Below, piece after piece: positions 33,773 through 47,802 of a stretch of DNA of 64,000 bases. The position numbers and the translations under genes were made by a program. Below the pieces are notes generated by a model. It did no database searches. It had not been told where the DNA came from and saw nothing but the letters and a program-made list of their open reading frames with translations. The DNA comes from Flammula alnicola (Eukaryota > Basidiomycota > Agaricomycetes > Agaricales > Strophariaceae): positions 682,001 to 746,000 of the forward strand of contig JADNRV010000005.1 in assembly GCA_015499995.1 (NCBI GenBank), written 5' to 3'. Position 1 is the first letter of the stretch. Each line of letters opens with the position of its first letter.

Positions 33773-36462
33773 GTTGTACTCGTATACAGCGGACCTCTGG
33801 AATTGAGCGGGTTATGAGTTAGTGTTTACGCTCGACAGTAAGTGAGTTTTATAGTAATCTCGCTGTAGACCTTTTAAATAGCCCATGACGTAGTGGGTAT
33901 CATAAAGGCAGCTGCCACTGTGATTGCGTCTATCCGGCGCCCAACCCTTGAGAATCCTCGGACGTGCAACCGACGGATGGCATCCGAATGTGTAAAAGCT
34001 GTGTATAAGCACAGTTGCATAGAAGAGAATAATGTGAAACACACACTGCAAAAATTGGTCGATACGTTCCGCCAAAGATGAGTTACTTGGAAGAAATGAC
34101 CGTCCGAAGATCGACGATTTGAACAGGTAAACGTTCAAACGTTCAAACCCTGAAGGCCTGATAATTTGCCTCTGGCTCGTTATCATGATTTATGATGCCA
34201 TTGATGGTCCTGAAGACCAACAGTAGGATTAGATTAGATTAGATTACTCAATCAGTGGCTGTGCAGCATCCTTGTGCCTAAGTTTTCTACATATACGCTT
34301 TACTCGTACGTGTCTCTAACACTGACCACCATCTCTTTCTTCGAGGCGCCCTATCGTACCCTAACATGAATGTCTTACAAGCCATATCACGTCTTTTGTC
34401 TAAAACGTCGTCAATGTTGTCTAAATCCTTGCCACTGGACGTCTCTTCAGGATGAAGTTGAACCCGACGGCTAATCTTCCCAAAAACCGGGAAACAACGG
34501 TGGGCTCGAGAGGTAGTTACGTACTGGACCCGAAGCTTCGATATGGCAGTACAGCTATGCCTGAGCTCGCTGGTTATGCTAGTGGACAGCATAGAGGTGT
34601 GTCTTTACCGTCCATTGGAGTATAGTTGAGTCTAAGGCGTATTCATTTCTTCTTGTCGTTTTAGACGAACGATCCTCATTGTATTTGTCTTACAATCCGT
34701 CTTGGTACGTCCACCCGTCAAACAAAGTACACGTGGTAAACGCTAGGTTATGTGGTCAACCGCGTCGCCTTTGCCTACCAACTTGCGGCCTAGGATAGCC
34801 ATGTTCCTGCGCAAGATGACGAGGACGGCGCTTACTATGGTCAACATTTTTCGCCTTACCCCTCCCTCCTGCTCTGGATCCATACTGGTAAGAGCTCTCT
34901 CAACCTTCTTTATGATTGGCGACCACAATAATGCCCATATTTCCTCACAGTTAAAACAGTTCGAGTAGGTCAACGATCCCGTCGCCCAAAGTTGAAAGCC
35001 GTCACGTTGCGTTGCATCAGGGAGTGTCTGGGAATCGCGATGATCTTCGCACTTGCCCCAGGAGACAGTCGGAAGGCATGGTCTCAGGAAGACTCAGGAA
35101 GAGCGTATCGAGGGCCCGAATGTTGCTCATTCTTTGGCCCGACCAAGAAGTACTGGGTTTCTGGTCGTATGGACTCTCGACAGTGTTCAGGTGTTGTCGA
35201 CGACAGCTGCGACGGCATGGAACAGGAAATCCCTGTATGCTAGAGTACTGTCACGACCAGCGACGTTCGTGGTGTGGTGGGATGAGGCTGGGAATTGGAT
35301 TAGTCTTTGGGGCGGCTGTTATGATGATGTTGATACCCGGAATGGTATTGGACCTGGCAGACTGCAGCTATACAAATTACAATTCGGGCACGGACGGTCA
35401 ATGTATGATTTATCTCTTCATGGTCAGAGCCGAGGTGGAATAACTGGTGGATTCATAAACATTTCTGTCGTTGGTGAGGCTGTTAGTTCAACTTGCTCCC
35501 AGCTGCACGAGTTCCCTTGTGCGCCCGTAGACACTAGAAATGGCATCAAGTGCGGTGGCGTACTATCTTTGCGTAAACGCACTGACAGTCTGAAATGTTC
35601 GCGCATATATTTTACGATTTTGTAACAAATATATAGAACTCCGACGGCAGGGTATTCTCTGTTCCTCCTCCCTCTCTCCCGTCATGATCTTACTTCTCCC
35701 CTCTCCTTAATTAGTTTCTTTGCGTCCAGCTTTCCGGGTATACGTACCCTTACATATGTTCTTATCTGAAAGGCGTACAAGCTTAAAATACGCTTCCAGG
35801 TTAGTTGATGAATCCCTTTCCCAGTCTGCGACAAGTAGCTGACTGAAAGCCGGAAACAATTGCCAAAATTATATCATTGATAGCAACATATTGCCAACAT
35901 GAACAAAAATCCGTCACTATAAAGCAGGTATTTCGCAGACGTCGAGCACCTTGCTATTTTCCTCCTCCCCATCTCAGACCCTGCGATTCGGTGCATGAAT
36001 GCTATACAAGTACGACCAGAACCTCAGGTACTTACCTCGCCCCCTGAATTTCTTCCGGTGCACCACACTGAGCGGTATGCTTCCTTGACCAGACGTTTTC
36101 TCACCGCTGTCTCTGACCATTCAGTGAAGACCCGTAACTGCTGCTATTTTGTGCCAGGACCGCGATGACAGAATCCGTAACACGGGTCCGGGTGAGATCA
36201 TCGAACCACGACCCTGAAGCACACGACGCTTCAAAGAAGTCATCCACGCCCGTCTGAGCAGAAAGAAGGCGGTGAACCAACGGCAAGGACGTCGGCGACG
36301 GTGTTCTCATAGCGGGAAGCAGGACATGACCGAGGCAGAGGGGTCGGCGATGGCAAGCAGGATGTGGGAGGGGGCAAGAAGAAAAGTTCCCACGGCACTT
36401 AGGGCAAACTCGGGAGTGGTCGATCAGATGTTGTACAAATTGGTCAGTCTCTTTCCCCACAC
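33773..36462. other. long intergenic region with gene fragments
   Basis: No complete gene is supported. 33773-34150 is SDR-type promoter DNA; 34218-34246 has a short GATTA repeat. 34990-35640 (+) has open frames with partial text (LYKLQF, YDLSLHG) faintly like a secreted beta-protein, but no start, signal peptide or splice logic, so it is at most a relic. 35995-36074 (ATG, IQVRPEPQVLTSPPEF, then GTATGC donor) could be an upstream exon of the next gene, joined near 36417 in phase. I could not confirm this. Confidence 0.4.
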
Positions 36463-39285
36463 ATGGAATTCGACCAGCACAAAGACTCCTTCATCTCGTC
36501 CAGTATGGCCAACCAGCAGCCGTACATACACCATCAAAATCTACCCTACACCCATATCATGCCCTCCTACAGAAATCTCCCCTTTAACCTCCCAGATCAG
36601 AACCCTGCAAGCACCTCGACTGCCCCGGCGACCTTTGTCAGTGGCTCAAGCTCTAGCCTTCCTCAATCGTCGTTCCGTGCACCGGCGCACAAGCATGCCC
36701 ATCATTTGCATTCCATTCCGCCCCGAGAAAAGAGCACCCGGACTCTGATCATAGATCATATGCTATGGGTACACGGTGAGCCCATATCCTTTTCCATCAA
36801 TTCACATTCAACAGCTGAGCTTGACGTTAGGGAGGACGCGTTTCGCCCAGGCGCGAGCAGAGCTGGGTATGACTGACCGGACAGGCGGTCCCTCATCTCC
36901 AAACTATATCCATCGAAGAAGACCTGAATCTTATGAGGAGGAGGATGAAGACGGCAGCGAGGGCGAAGATCTTGTGACACTCAAAGCGAGGGCGAAGGAT
37001 CCTCATCACCCTCATAGCGATGAAGAGGACGAGCAACTCGGTCGCCAGGATCTCGCTCTTGCCAGAAGCCTGCGACTACGCGCGGAAGGGCTGGAAAAAG
37101 TTGTCATTTCCATGCTCGAACAACCGCCTCCGATTCATCCCATCAACGACGAGGAAATTTTGACACCTCCTACTTCTCCCAAAATGAATGCTTCCAATCT
37201 CACGCACCCACATCGTCTACCGAACGGAGTAAGACTGCGGCTAGCTCTCGGAACTATTATCAACGATTTGTTCGCGCGTCAAGCCCCTCCCCCACCTTAC
37301 CGTCATACCCATGCTCCCAACTCTAAAATCGCGACCCCGCCGGATCAATCACCATCGGTTGTGCCTTCGCCTTCAGATTTACCCCACGCTTTGTCGACGC
37401 TTGCACCTGTGTCGGGTGCGTTCGCGCCTCTCCCTCAACCTCTGCCTTCACAATCGATGCCAGCGCGGTCTATGCAGAGTCCGCATTACTCGGAATATTC
37501 ACCCAACTATAGTCCAAATCATCAATCCTATAACCAGAGTGGCTCAGGCCACATGCATATGCAATACCAGACAAGGCAGCAACAGCAGCAGCAACCTCCG
37601 CTCCCACCGCAGAATCTACGACCCCATCCAAGCCAGCGGACGCGATCCCTGTACGCTGTAGGCGCTGATCCTGATACGGCAAACTCACCCCCTGCTTTCC
37701 GGTGTCCCCGGCATCTCCATACCGGATGCCAGATTTGCGTGGAAGCGAAATCACCTGCACGCCAGACTGGGAGCAGCAACTCACGCGGACGGGCGAATTC
37801 TTTTGGGATGGATAGAAATAGTGCCGCGAATAGCTGGAAGGCCATGCCGGGCGGGGTGGGGCCCGGAGGTGGGGGCATCACGGGGTGGCAGGATGGAAGC
37901 GGGATTGGCTCGGGACTTCTCAGGTCAGGCGTGAGAGGTAGCGTTTTGAGAAGGAAGGTCCGCGAAGGCGATTCGACGGCAGGAGCGGGCAATACCAAGT
38001 TGAGCAAGTTGATACCCAGGTTTATCAGGCTTTCGGCGCTTGTCGCTGCTGAGCTTGGCAGAGAGGCGAGGGGCGAGGAGGACGTCACTGGGAGTGAGGA
38101 CGGGAAAGAGAAGGGGAGGGAGGGAGATGGGAGTACACCTGCTTCTGGGTCGATGCCGACGGCTTCCGGGAGCGCGGGCACTGCAGGGAGGAGTGAACCG
38201 AGGGGATGGAGTGCTACTCCTGGTTCTGGAGGAGGCTACTCGCCGCTTCCTATCACTTCATCGCCGTCGATTCCACGGGCATCGGTTCATACCCAACCAC
38301 AGACGGTGCAAAGCAAGATGTACGAGTTCGCTCTGCGCCCTTCATCGGAGTGGTACATGCTCCTCGCGGGGCTGCTCACTCGCGCCGCCCTCGAAGGCTA
38401 TCTCAGTGGCGGGTGGACAGGGCTGCAGGCGGTGCAGTGTTTGTTGCTTGTTGGGCTCGGCATTAACGAAAAGGCAGGGAAGGACAGGGATACGGACGCG
38501 GATGATGATGAGGAGGAGGAAGACGGGGAGGAGTTTTCGAGTTTGGATCCGGATGAGTTGCCTAGCCTCGTTGATGCGGTCAAGATTTTGTTCCCGAGCC
38601 TTAGGGATAGTTCATCCGGCCAGAAGGGCAGGGCAGAGGAGGAGTACGAGATGGAAATGCTGGAAAGACTGAAACGGGTGCGTGGATCTGTTATTTAAGG
38701 ATTTCTGTCCTAAGGCTTACTCTATGTCCATTGTCTCTGTGACCTGAAATGACACCAGTTCTACGACATCCCACCCTCAACACCCGATTGCGCCACGCAC
38801 ATGGAAGATCTCGCATGGCAATACCCCGCCGAGCCCGTCGAGCGCGGCGCCGTGCGTTTCTGCGAGGCGATCGCCAAATGGAGAGGCAAACCCGAGCTCG
38901 AAACGGTAAGCATCCCCTTTTCTTGCTTCTCGCGCCTAAGAATGTGCTTACCATCTCGTAGTATAAAAAGAAACCAGCGCCGCGCATGGAGGGCGACTCG
39001 TCTGGTGGGAGTGGGGCGATGACGATCGACTCCCTGGTGCATTCGAATCCGACGAGTCCGATGATGGGGAATGTTAATGCGGGTGGTGCGGGTGGTGCCG
39101 GGTCGGGTTCAAGGAGGAGGAGCATGAGGAAGCCGTCGATTGATGTGTATTTTACGCAGGCCCAGGGGTCCAGGAGGGAGGATGGGTCGTGGAGTCGAGG
39201 GAATAATAGGAGCGGCAATAAGAGGTATCGGGATGCGGCGGACGATGGCGGTCGACCGGACCCGGCGAAGAGGATGTATCAATAA
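36463..39285 (+). CDS. large low-complexity protein, family not recognised
   Basis: Model: join(36463..36775, 36831..38677, 38759..38905, 38962..39285); 876 aa, phases consistent. A further 5' exon (35995-36074) is possible. The conserved-looking core is STRTLIIDHMLWVH then RTRFAQARAELGM across the first intron, and ARSLRLRAEGLEKVVISMLE. The middle is Pro/Ser/Gln-rich and includes HTGCQIC. A helical, more hydrophobic segment follows (MYEFALRPSSEWYMLLAGLL, then GWTGLQAVQCLLLVGLGI) before an acidic tract (DADDDEEEEDGEEF). The C-terminus has RRRSMRKPS and KRYRD basic patches, suggesting a nuclear protein. I do not assign a function. Confidence 0.75.
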
Positions 39286-39989
39286 AGAACTCACGATAAC
39301 CCCGTTTTCTTGATCGTGTTCATCTTCTGGGGTGCTTGCTCGCTCGCTTTCTTCGGAGGATCTATTGTCTGTGTGTTATTGGTGGTGTTCTTGCTATAGA
39401 TCTTGCGAACCTATTCAAGTACGTTTTCACTTTTTGTTTTCGTTGCCTTAAACACCGCCTAATTTCTTTCTTTTTCGTAGACTCTGTGGCATATTGTTAT
39501 CGCTGTTGCTGTTATTGTATTTTTAGGAACAAGGGACTTTATCTGACTCCCCCGCGGAAGGATGTTCTTGTATTTCTTGTATAATTTCATTCGTTTAATT
39601 ATTGCTCCTCACTAGCACCTCTCAAATTATATATATTATACTTCAGCTTCTTGAATTCTTCATGATAACAACAATTAAGTATCCAGGCGCCCAATGAACT
39701 GCGGGATGTGTCGTTGATGGGTTCTCGCTTTCATTTCATTTTTGAGCAGTAGATCCGGATGCAGCGAGGTCTATGTGTGTAACATTAATACGGCATTTAT
39801 ATCTACAGAGTCCAGACGAACGTGGATACATGACAGCAAGCAAAAAGAATACATAGCACGCAGCTCGATAGCGACGACGAGAGGAAGAAAACGAAACAAA
39901 AATACAGAGCCAAAGGTAGACATATATGAGTAGAAGCCATCACACTGTGGTAAATGAAACGAGTACGCAGTAGAGCACAAACTAATAAT
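39286..39989. other. 3' regions of convergent genes
   Basis: No gene. AATAAAG at 39281-39287 overlaps the stop codon of the 876-aa gene and could serve as a polyadenylation signal. Confidence 0.5.
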
Positions 39990-40861
39990 TTAAGGGTGAT
40001 AACGCACTGATGCAGACCGTGCACGGCATTTTCGCGAGTGCCTTGATATGTCGGAGAAATAGGTGATGTACTGGCATGTATCGCAATCTCGCCGCTTCTG
40101 CTGGTCCTCTGGCGTATGGAAGCGATTTATGTGGGCTAGGATTTCTTGAAGCAGCATAATATAGGTGACGGTAAAAGGTACTCACTGCCACGCCGGAATT
40201 GTGTTGTGAATGAATCCTCGCAATGGGGACAAGCAAATGTTGCAGCCTTTGTTCTCCTTTTCGCCACTGCTTGTTGAGCCAAGACGGAGCGCCGAGGGCG
40301 GCAGTTCGAGGTTGCTCCGAGTGCAGATTCGTCAGAGTCGAAGGATACTGCCGTCCCCGTCTTTATTTCTGTGTTTTTTTGGGGGCGCTTCTTGGCATTT
40401 GGCCTCGACATGAAGTTGTCGAGCTCCATGGGCATGGGTACCGGTGCGATCTCAGCAGCCTGATAAAAAAGTAAATAGGCTAACTTTGATGTATGCTACC
40501 GTCAAAGAAGTACGCACACGAGGAATTCCAAAGCTTGCATGGCTATTTGGAATGCTGCCAGCCTCAGACGTAGTGTCTGAGCCAGAACCAATCTAAGAGA
40601 TGGCAGAGCACACATCGATCAACAGGATACGGAACGGCACAATCAATCAAATACGCACGCATTGAAGCCTCAATTGCGTGTAAATCTCCGACGTAAATAA
40701 GTCTGAGGACGGGCCTAATTCTGGAGCAGCCTGAGCAATGAAACAACGTCAATAATGGATAAGGACTAGGAATAGATGCGGACATATTGGAAGCCGTCAA
40801 GTTCCACGCCTGCTTGTGTCAAAACGAGAGTGCGCTGGGCAGCTAGAGGATCTTCAGGCAT
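39990..40861 (-). CDS. small C2H2-type zinc-finger protein
   Basis: Model: complement(join(39990..40135, 40186..40459, 40518..40592, 40659..40730, 40784..40861)); 214 aa, all phases consistent. The first finger, CPHCEDSFTTQFRRG then THINRFH, is split by a phase-1 intron. The second is CDTCQYITYFSDISRHSRKC (C2HC). A basic stretch (KKRPQKN, RPRRS) precedes the fingers and may direct nuclear import. Exon 1 uses an unusual donor (GTCCGC), but the 53-nt intron and phase fit. Probably a DNA-binding protein; target unknown. Confidence 0.75.
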
Positions 40862-43189
40862 GATGTCTGCGGGTCTGACAGTAAGCGGACAGAAGGGATA
40901 GTATGAGTCCATGATGATGATGGTAACTTGTCGACGAAGATTGAATATTGAAACAGTGAGGTTGCTGGAGGGAGAGAAAGAATTTAATGGAAGAGAAACT
41001 TATAAACCAGTGGCAACAGTATGTATCTCTCAAGTTGGTGTAGATGGAACGGGAAGATGGAATCGAAATCATGGTTCGCCTTGATACAGAGTAAATACAG
41101 AATTTACGCTAAATAGTATTTTTTGAACCTGCAGGGTTCCAATAACTTGAGGATGTGCAGGCGGGCGGCGTACCCCATATCTCCCTATTTTCAAGCGGAT
41201 CTATCTGCGAGGCTGAGGCAGTGGCTCCACTTCCAATGCCGGTCTCCACAACAGAACCCGACACATCGGAATAAAGATAAACTTTCGATTGTGGGTGACT
41301 TGAGGCACCAGCAAGGCGGGATGCACGATCTATCATTGCAGGTGGGACTCAAGCTCACTTTTCCACGTGTCCACTTATTGCCAGTGACATGTTTCTTTGA
41401 CACAATTGATGCTCCGGACGCAATTGCCGATGGCGATCCACTGTTCTCACCGAGACAAATTACCTTCACGTTATTTTCGCAAGCTCTTGGCGGTCCCTGG
41501 CGTTCCTTCATGAGACCGACAATTAGCGCCCGTGGATAGTCATACCCTTATGGTCATTTCCCGCCTCGTGTTACCCACGTGCGCCTTGATCCTGACGGTT
41601 GAAAACAATCTGGAGATGAAATGTGGGCGAAAAGGAATGCCAATGGATTCATTGTCGGATCTAGCGGAGTACATGCGACCTCTTATCTACACGGGAATAC
41701 TAATTGTCGTTCCGAATGTTGACGTGTTCCAGGTCTTTGGATAAATGTTGCTCCCAACTCTATTCACTGAGGATAGCGAAAGGGGATGTTCTCTTAAATA
41801 TTTTGAAAAGGCGGTGCGCACTTAGAAGTAGAAAAAGCCTAGAGTACATGTGCCGGTCAACGTGTTTGCCTGCAGGCATGCAAAGGCCATACCTTCTTAA
41901 CTCGGATTTTTCTGCCTTTTAAGGCAAACACAAGAATGGATCCACCCGACAACCACTGATGCAATTTTTCCTAATGCATATGATAGCGGCGATGCGTGCT
42001 GATGATAGTGATCTGGAATTGCGCGTGGTACTTATATAGCGTCATGCAACTCCACTAATCCCGTTTGGCACTGCACCACGAATCGAAAGCTGATGTCTTC
42101 AATTTTTTTCTTCTGGAAGTTTTGCTATGGTAAGGTGTTCTGATGGTAAGATATATTACTTACACGAGGTGACTTTTATTGATGACAATGATTCGGAGCC
42201 ACGGATATGAAGGACCACAGTAGACTATGACTCGGGCAGAACAGATCACGACTAATCTTACTGCACTTCGTTTGATCCCCAAAGACAGTTTTTCTTATTT
42301 ATCTTGGGTCCACGGAGTTAGAGACTCGTTCTCAGCGAAACACGAATGTCAGACAGGCCGGCATTGCCGAAACATGCAGTGTAATCTAATGTATTTTACG
42401 CAAATTTTACGTCGTGATTCGACCTTACGGTAGGACGCAGTACTTCCACTAGTCATGACTCATGAACACAACATCTTCGAATAAATCATGCATCTTACAT
42501 GAACTTCAACGTGAACTGATAACGCGAACGTGTCAGATGCTACTTGCTCTGCGTGCTATTCCTCGTCTGTTGGAAGCCGGACGACATAAGGTTCAAAAAT
42601 CTGCCTACCTCACATGTCCGCTTTTTCAGGGTATCTGCCGTCTGTTGGACGCTGGATAATATATTCTGCTCGTTGGCATCATTTGCGCGCCTAGCGCAAT
42701 ACCTGCAGAACACAAAAGGAGCAACTGAGCGTGTTGATGCCAGTGCCAAATGGTGCCTTGCGACCAACTTGCGGCCACCTGCGTGACTTTTGTGGCTGTG
42801 TAATTACCGGCAGGATCAGGAAGATCTTGGCGGAGGTTAGACTCTGCAGAACATGCGGACTGACTCCTTTTAGTTCCTTTTCATTCGACCTGGCCACACA
42901 GTGATAGTAGAGAACGACGTCCTGTCAAGACTCTCCCATATCTTGCAGTCCTTTACTACTCTGTGGAATTCGGGTCATTTACGTGACTTTTGCTTTCACC
43001 GCAACTTCATACCGCTTGTTGACTTCAGTTACTTCTCAGTCGACGGATTGTAAAGAACCATTCCGTGCTACGCCTGGAATTCACCTTATGGAAGACGAAA
43101 TCTGATTCTGTACAATTGCTCGGGTGATAATACACGGAGATAATTGACGCGTTCTCGAGGAGAGTTCTCTTTTCCACTTGGACTTTCCT
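40862..43189. other. 2.3-kb region without a supported gene
   Basis: Both strands were read. Minus-strand text around 41190-41540 (KERQGPPRACENN, VSKKHVTGNKW) is open but has no start, splice pattern or known family, so it may be a relic. The rest (41700-43150) shows only short unrelated frames. Confidence 0.4.
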
Positions 43190-44173
43190 TCAACTGTAAT
43201 TAGACGCGGGGCGTTCTTGCTTTTCTCCATCGACCCATACGTCCACCTTCTCGTCAAAAAATGCCACGAGGCCTCTGATGGCAGAGGCTTCTACGGTCGT
43301 ATTAGGATACCACCATATGATGTCCTTGAAGACCTCTCCGGAAGAGAGCATGACACTGTAATAGTTCGCCATGCCCTGCAATTCCCAATAATTAGAAAAA
43401 TGCACCAGCACAAATTACTGTCACTCACCTTGTACGGACAACCAGTTGTTGTCTCAGATGGAACCCAGAGGTCCATTCTGCAATCCGTCTTCGGGATATA
43501 TGTCCTGACGGGAAGTCCGGTTTCGAACAAAAGGTGAGGCGCTCTCGTGTTGGCTATCTCTACCCCGTTTACTTCGATTCTTACATGCCGCGATGACTGC
43601 AGAATATCAATCCGCTAAAAAATGACTGAGATGAGCACGCCTAGTGCATTTGCAAATCACGTACTTTGTATGGGTCTTTTGGATGAATGAATATTTGCTC
43701 GTCTTCCTCGAACCAAGCATCCATGGCGTCGAACTTGACCAGACCGAGACCTTGCAAGGGGCCCGTCAAGTAGAAAGTGGCTGCTCCGGCAGTTCGAGCT
43801 TTGTCGGTTCCCGCAAGGATGTTGTAGGTCACTTCATTTTCAGTGGTTGAAGCGGCATGAAGGTACCAGTTTGGAAGATCTTCCTTTAGGAAGAAGTAGG
43901 TAGGAAAGTATCGATGGAGCCACCTAGTATTGTAGTTGCCAAGGCAGGTGAGTAAAGTCTCATAGCTATTAGGACAAATGCCATACCTAAGTCATTATTG
44001 TTCGTGGGCATCAAGTATGGGAAACGTGAGACTCTTGATGCAATTAGGGAATGACAAGAAACTTACACAAGTTTCGCTTTCTTGGTGTCTATGAGGCAGA
44101 CACCAGCTATGTAGACTCTGATACGCTTTGCACAATCTTCAATGTGAGGAAGCGAAGGGAAGAATGAAGCCAT
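43190..44173 (-). CDS. tandem DUF427 domain protein
   Basis: Model: complement(join(43190..43375, 43429..43614, 43665..43923, 44067..44173)); 245 aa. Two DUF427-type beta-rich units follow each other: RVYIAGVCLIDTKKAKLVW with TGPLQGLGLVKFDAMDAWFE, then VRIEVNGVEIANTRAP with YPNTTVEASAIRGLVAFFDE. Each has the family's pattern of an N-terminal strand with a small gated ligand site and a C-terminal region ending in a W/F-rich strand. The biochemical role of DUF427 is not established. No signal peptide. The first intron is long (143 nt); the others are about 50 nt. Confidence 0.85.
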
Positions 44174-44439
44174 TATACGAGATGAAGCTAGAAGTTAGGC
44201 CGTCGCACTGGGCTGAAGCGAAGTTTTGAGTCTTGTCGATATGAGGGGCTTAGGTATTTGTCCCTAAGGGCTCTAGTTTCGTACTGGCTTTGTGAAAAGT
44301 ACCGCAGCGTTCATCTGGATCATCCGAATCGTCAGAGTTCGTCGTCGCGTCTTTGATAAGAATCAGAATAACAAATAAACAATGCATAGTGACGGTATCA
44401 TCTGATAAGATTAAACCACCTCAAACCTGGACCACATGA

Positions 44440-45548
<1,109 letters not shown>

Positions 45549-46405
45549 AATTAGATTGTCGCGAGGTTTCGGTGATACAATTGTACGTAAACTTCGAGAA
45601 GTAATGATAGTGAGTAACATCTTCAACCTCCCATCATCTATTCATTGACGCTTGATTTGTAGAATTGTTGGAGTTATGACCTCGCATCTTTAGTCGTCTG
45701 TATGCAAGTTATCGAAACATCGGCGTCACTTCGTCGCCCCAATACACTCATGTCAACTGAAAGGTGTCCTTGTCTTCTGGAAACGTATTCGCCCACCAAA
45801 TATCCATTTCTTCCCATCACTCTTTTAAAGTCACCGCGAAACAAGCGCTCCTCGTAACTTCCGTCATTCTCTGCTTCAATGAATTACAAGCCGTCGATCA
45901 ACACAATCATCCGAGCCATCAAGCGCTATTTATGCGCACACCAACTCGAGAATCGCGCTTCTAATGCCCCCACCCATTCAGCCAAGACCTTGAATACATC
46001 TCCTAGACCCCGGTTGACCTTGGCATTGCTCATTTCTATGAAAAAAAGCGGAAGCAACTCGGTCCTGGTGGCATCACACGACTCCAGCAAGAGCTACAAA
46101 TATCCGGCAAATAGCAATGTCTACGCGATCTCAGCTTCTTCTGTTGACGCAACATGGACGACCACATGGAGGATGGCTTGGATCTCTTGAAACATGGTTA
46201 TCTTACGTTTATTCGTCGTCTTTCATTCTGCTTACTCCTTGGAGTGAAACAAATCTTCGGAAGGTTGTTTTCACAACGGCCGCCGAGAAATGGCCCGTAG
46301 TGAATCCATCCCATCGCGATGCGGGGAATTTCACTTCAGGGAAGCACATATAAGTACCCAGGACGGGCCTCCAGAGAGACCAAGAACATTCGTTCAGAAA
46401 TCGTC
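45549..46405. other. intergenic, upstream of the AA9 gene
   Basis: No gene is supported. The proximal 60 nt hold the AA9 TATA-like element. Confidence 0.5.
46349..46354 (+). promoter_or_regulatory. TATA-like box of the AA9 gene
   Basis: TATAAG within ACATATAAGTACC, 52 nt upstream of the ATG at 46406. This is the usual place for highly expressed secreted-enzyme genes in fungi. Confidence 0.5.
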
Positions 46406-47802
46406 ATGTTCATCGCATCTGTCGCTCTTCTCGGCTCTTTCCTGATTTCGCAGGTCGCTGCACACGGTGGTGTTACCTCTTACGTGATTGGAGGTAAAGT
46501 ATCAAGATGCCTTGCGGTTCCCCAAAATTTGAAACAATTTTTGCAGGAACCACCTATGCCGGATGGCAGCCATACAACACGCCTACTGGCCAGACATCCA
46601 TCGAGCGTCCCTACAGTATGTTTTACGTCCAGCTTTGTCGACTATTCAAGCTTAGGTTTCGTTATCCAGGCTCTTATGACCCGTAAGAGTTTGGCATACT
46701 GACTCTATGTCCACGAATTTTAACATATATAACATCAATACTACCTCAGCATTCTCTCCGTCTCCGCTAGCGTATGTTTGAGATTTCTCTCTCGCTTCAG
46801 CAGGCATGCTTACATGTCTGGATATAGATCTTCAGCTGTAACGACAACGGCCAGGCAAGCGCTGCTCAGCTGTCCGCTACCGTGCCCGCAGGTACCTCCA
46901 TCACTGCCAAGTGGTCGTAAGTGGTTTTTATGTTCTTTTCCCGAAATCGAGGGTACTAAGTTCATGCTACGGTTTTCCAGTCAATGGACCCACGCTCAAG
47001 GACCCGTTACGGTGTACATGGCGAAATGCCCTGGCTCTTGCACGTCAGCCAACAGCAACACCCTGAAGTGGTTCAAGATTGCCGAGACTGGTGTGTGCAT
47101 CTCTTATATCATGCCTAACAGCCTTGTTCATTGAGCTTTGAAGGTCTTATCTCCGGAACTGTCGGGTAAGCCTTAGCGTAGTAACACACAATTTCGAATG
47201 TGGAACTCACTTTCGTTGTTTTTCATTAGCAACGGACAATGGGGCACTGGTATCGTTCAAAATACCCTTGCGTACACTACCACCATCCCCGCTGCACTTG
47301 CGGCCGGTGAATACCTCATCCGCGTGCGTTTCCGTCGTTTTCTCCACCCTTCGAATTTGTTCAGCTGATCGCAACCTATGTAAATAGCATGAGCTGCTTG
47401 CTATCCACCAGGCCAACACTCCTCAATTCTACCCTGAGTGTAAGTATTTCTTTGTAACTTTCAAAAACTACATTTCTGACTTGGGTCGTCTTTTGTTCCC
47501 TTCTTTAGGTGGCCAACTGATCGTCACTGGCGGGCAAGGTCAGACCCCCAGCGCCAGCTACCTCGTCAGCTTCCCCGGTATGGTTCTTGGAAAATGAAAT
47601 TACTGTCCTCTTTCTCATTCCTTAAGTCAACAGGTGCGTACAATGCATCCGACCCAAGTATCAACATCAACATCTACGATGCCGCCGCTGCGACCACCAC
47701 CGCTTACAAAGTTCCCGGACCTGGTAAGACTGAAGGCTTTCTGAATATCGGAATTGAGACTGACGTCGTTTCTCTTCAACAGCTGTCTGGATTGGAAACT
47801 AA
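46406..47802 (+). CDS. AA9 lytic polysaccharide monooxygenase
   Basis: Model: join(46406..46493, 46547..46615, 46670..46682, 46750..46771, 46828..46916, 46981..47090, 47144..47165, 47230..47323, 47388..47439, 47509..47577, 47634..47723, 47783..47802); 245 aa. The signal peptide (MFIASVALLGSFLISQVAA) leaves His20 as the mature first residue, which forms the copper histidine brace with the His of THAQGP (about H98). The axial Tyr and second-sphere His/Gln are in AIHQANTPQFYPEC (about H176, Q182, Y184). No cellulose-binding module or linker; it ends just after the catalytic domain. Secreted copper enzyme that oxidatively cleaves cellulose or related glucans. Twelve exons, including 13-, 22-, 22- and 20-nt ones. 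The exon 4/5 junction is the least certain. Confidence 0.93.

Noticed and set aside
34990..35640. Thaumatin-like or other secreted gene
   Set aside because: Only faint resemblance in two short stretches, no signal peptide, Cys pattern or splice-consistent model.
36101..36460. Minus-strand ORF with CPKCRGNF motif
   Set aside because: A single CxxC in an otherwise random-looking frame, overlapping the probable 5' region of the plus-strand gene.
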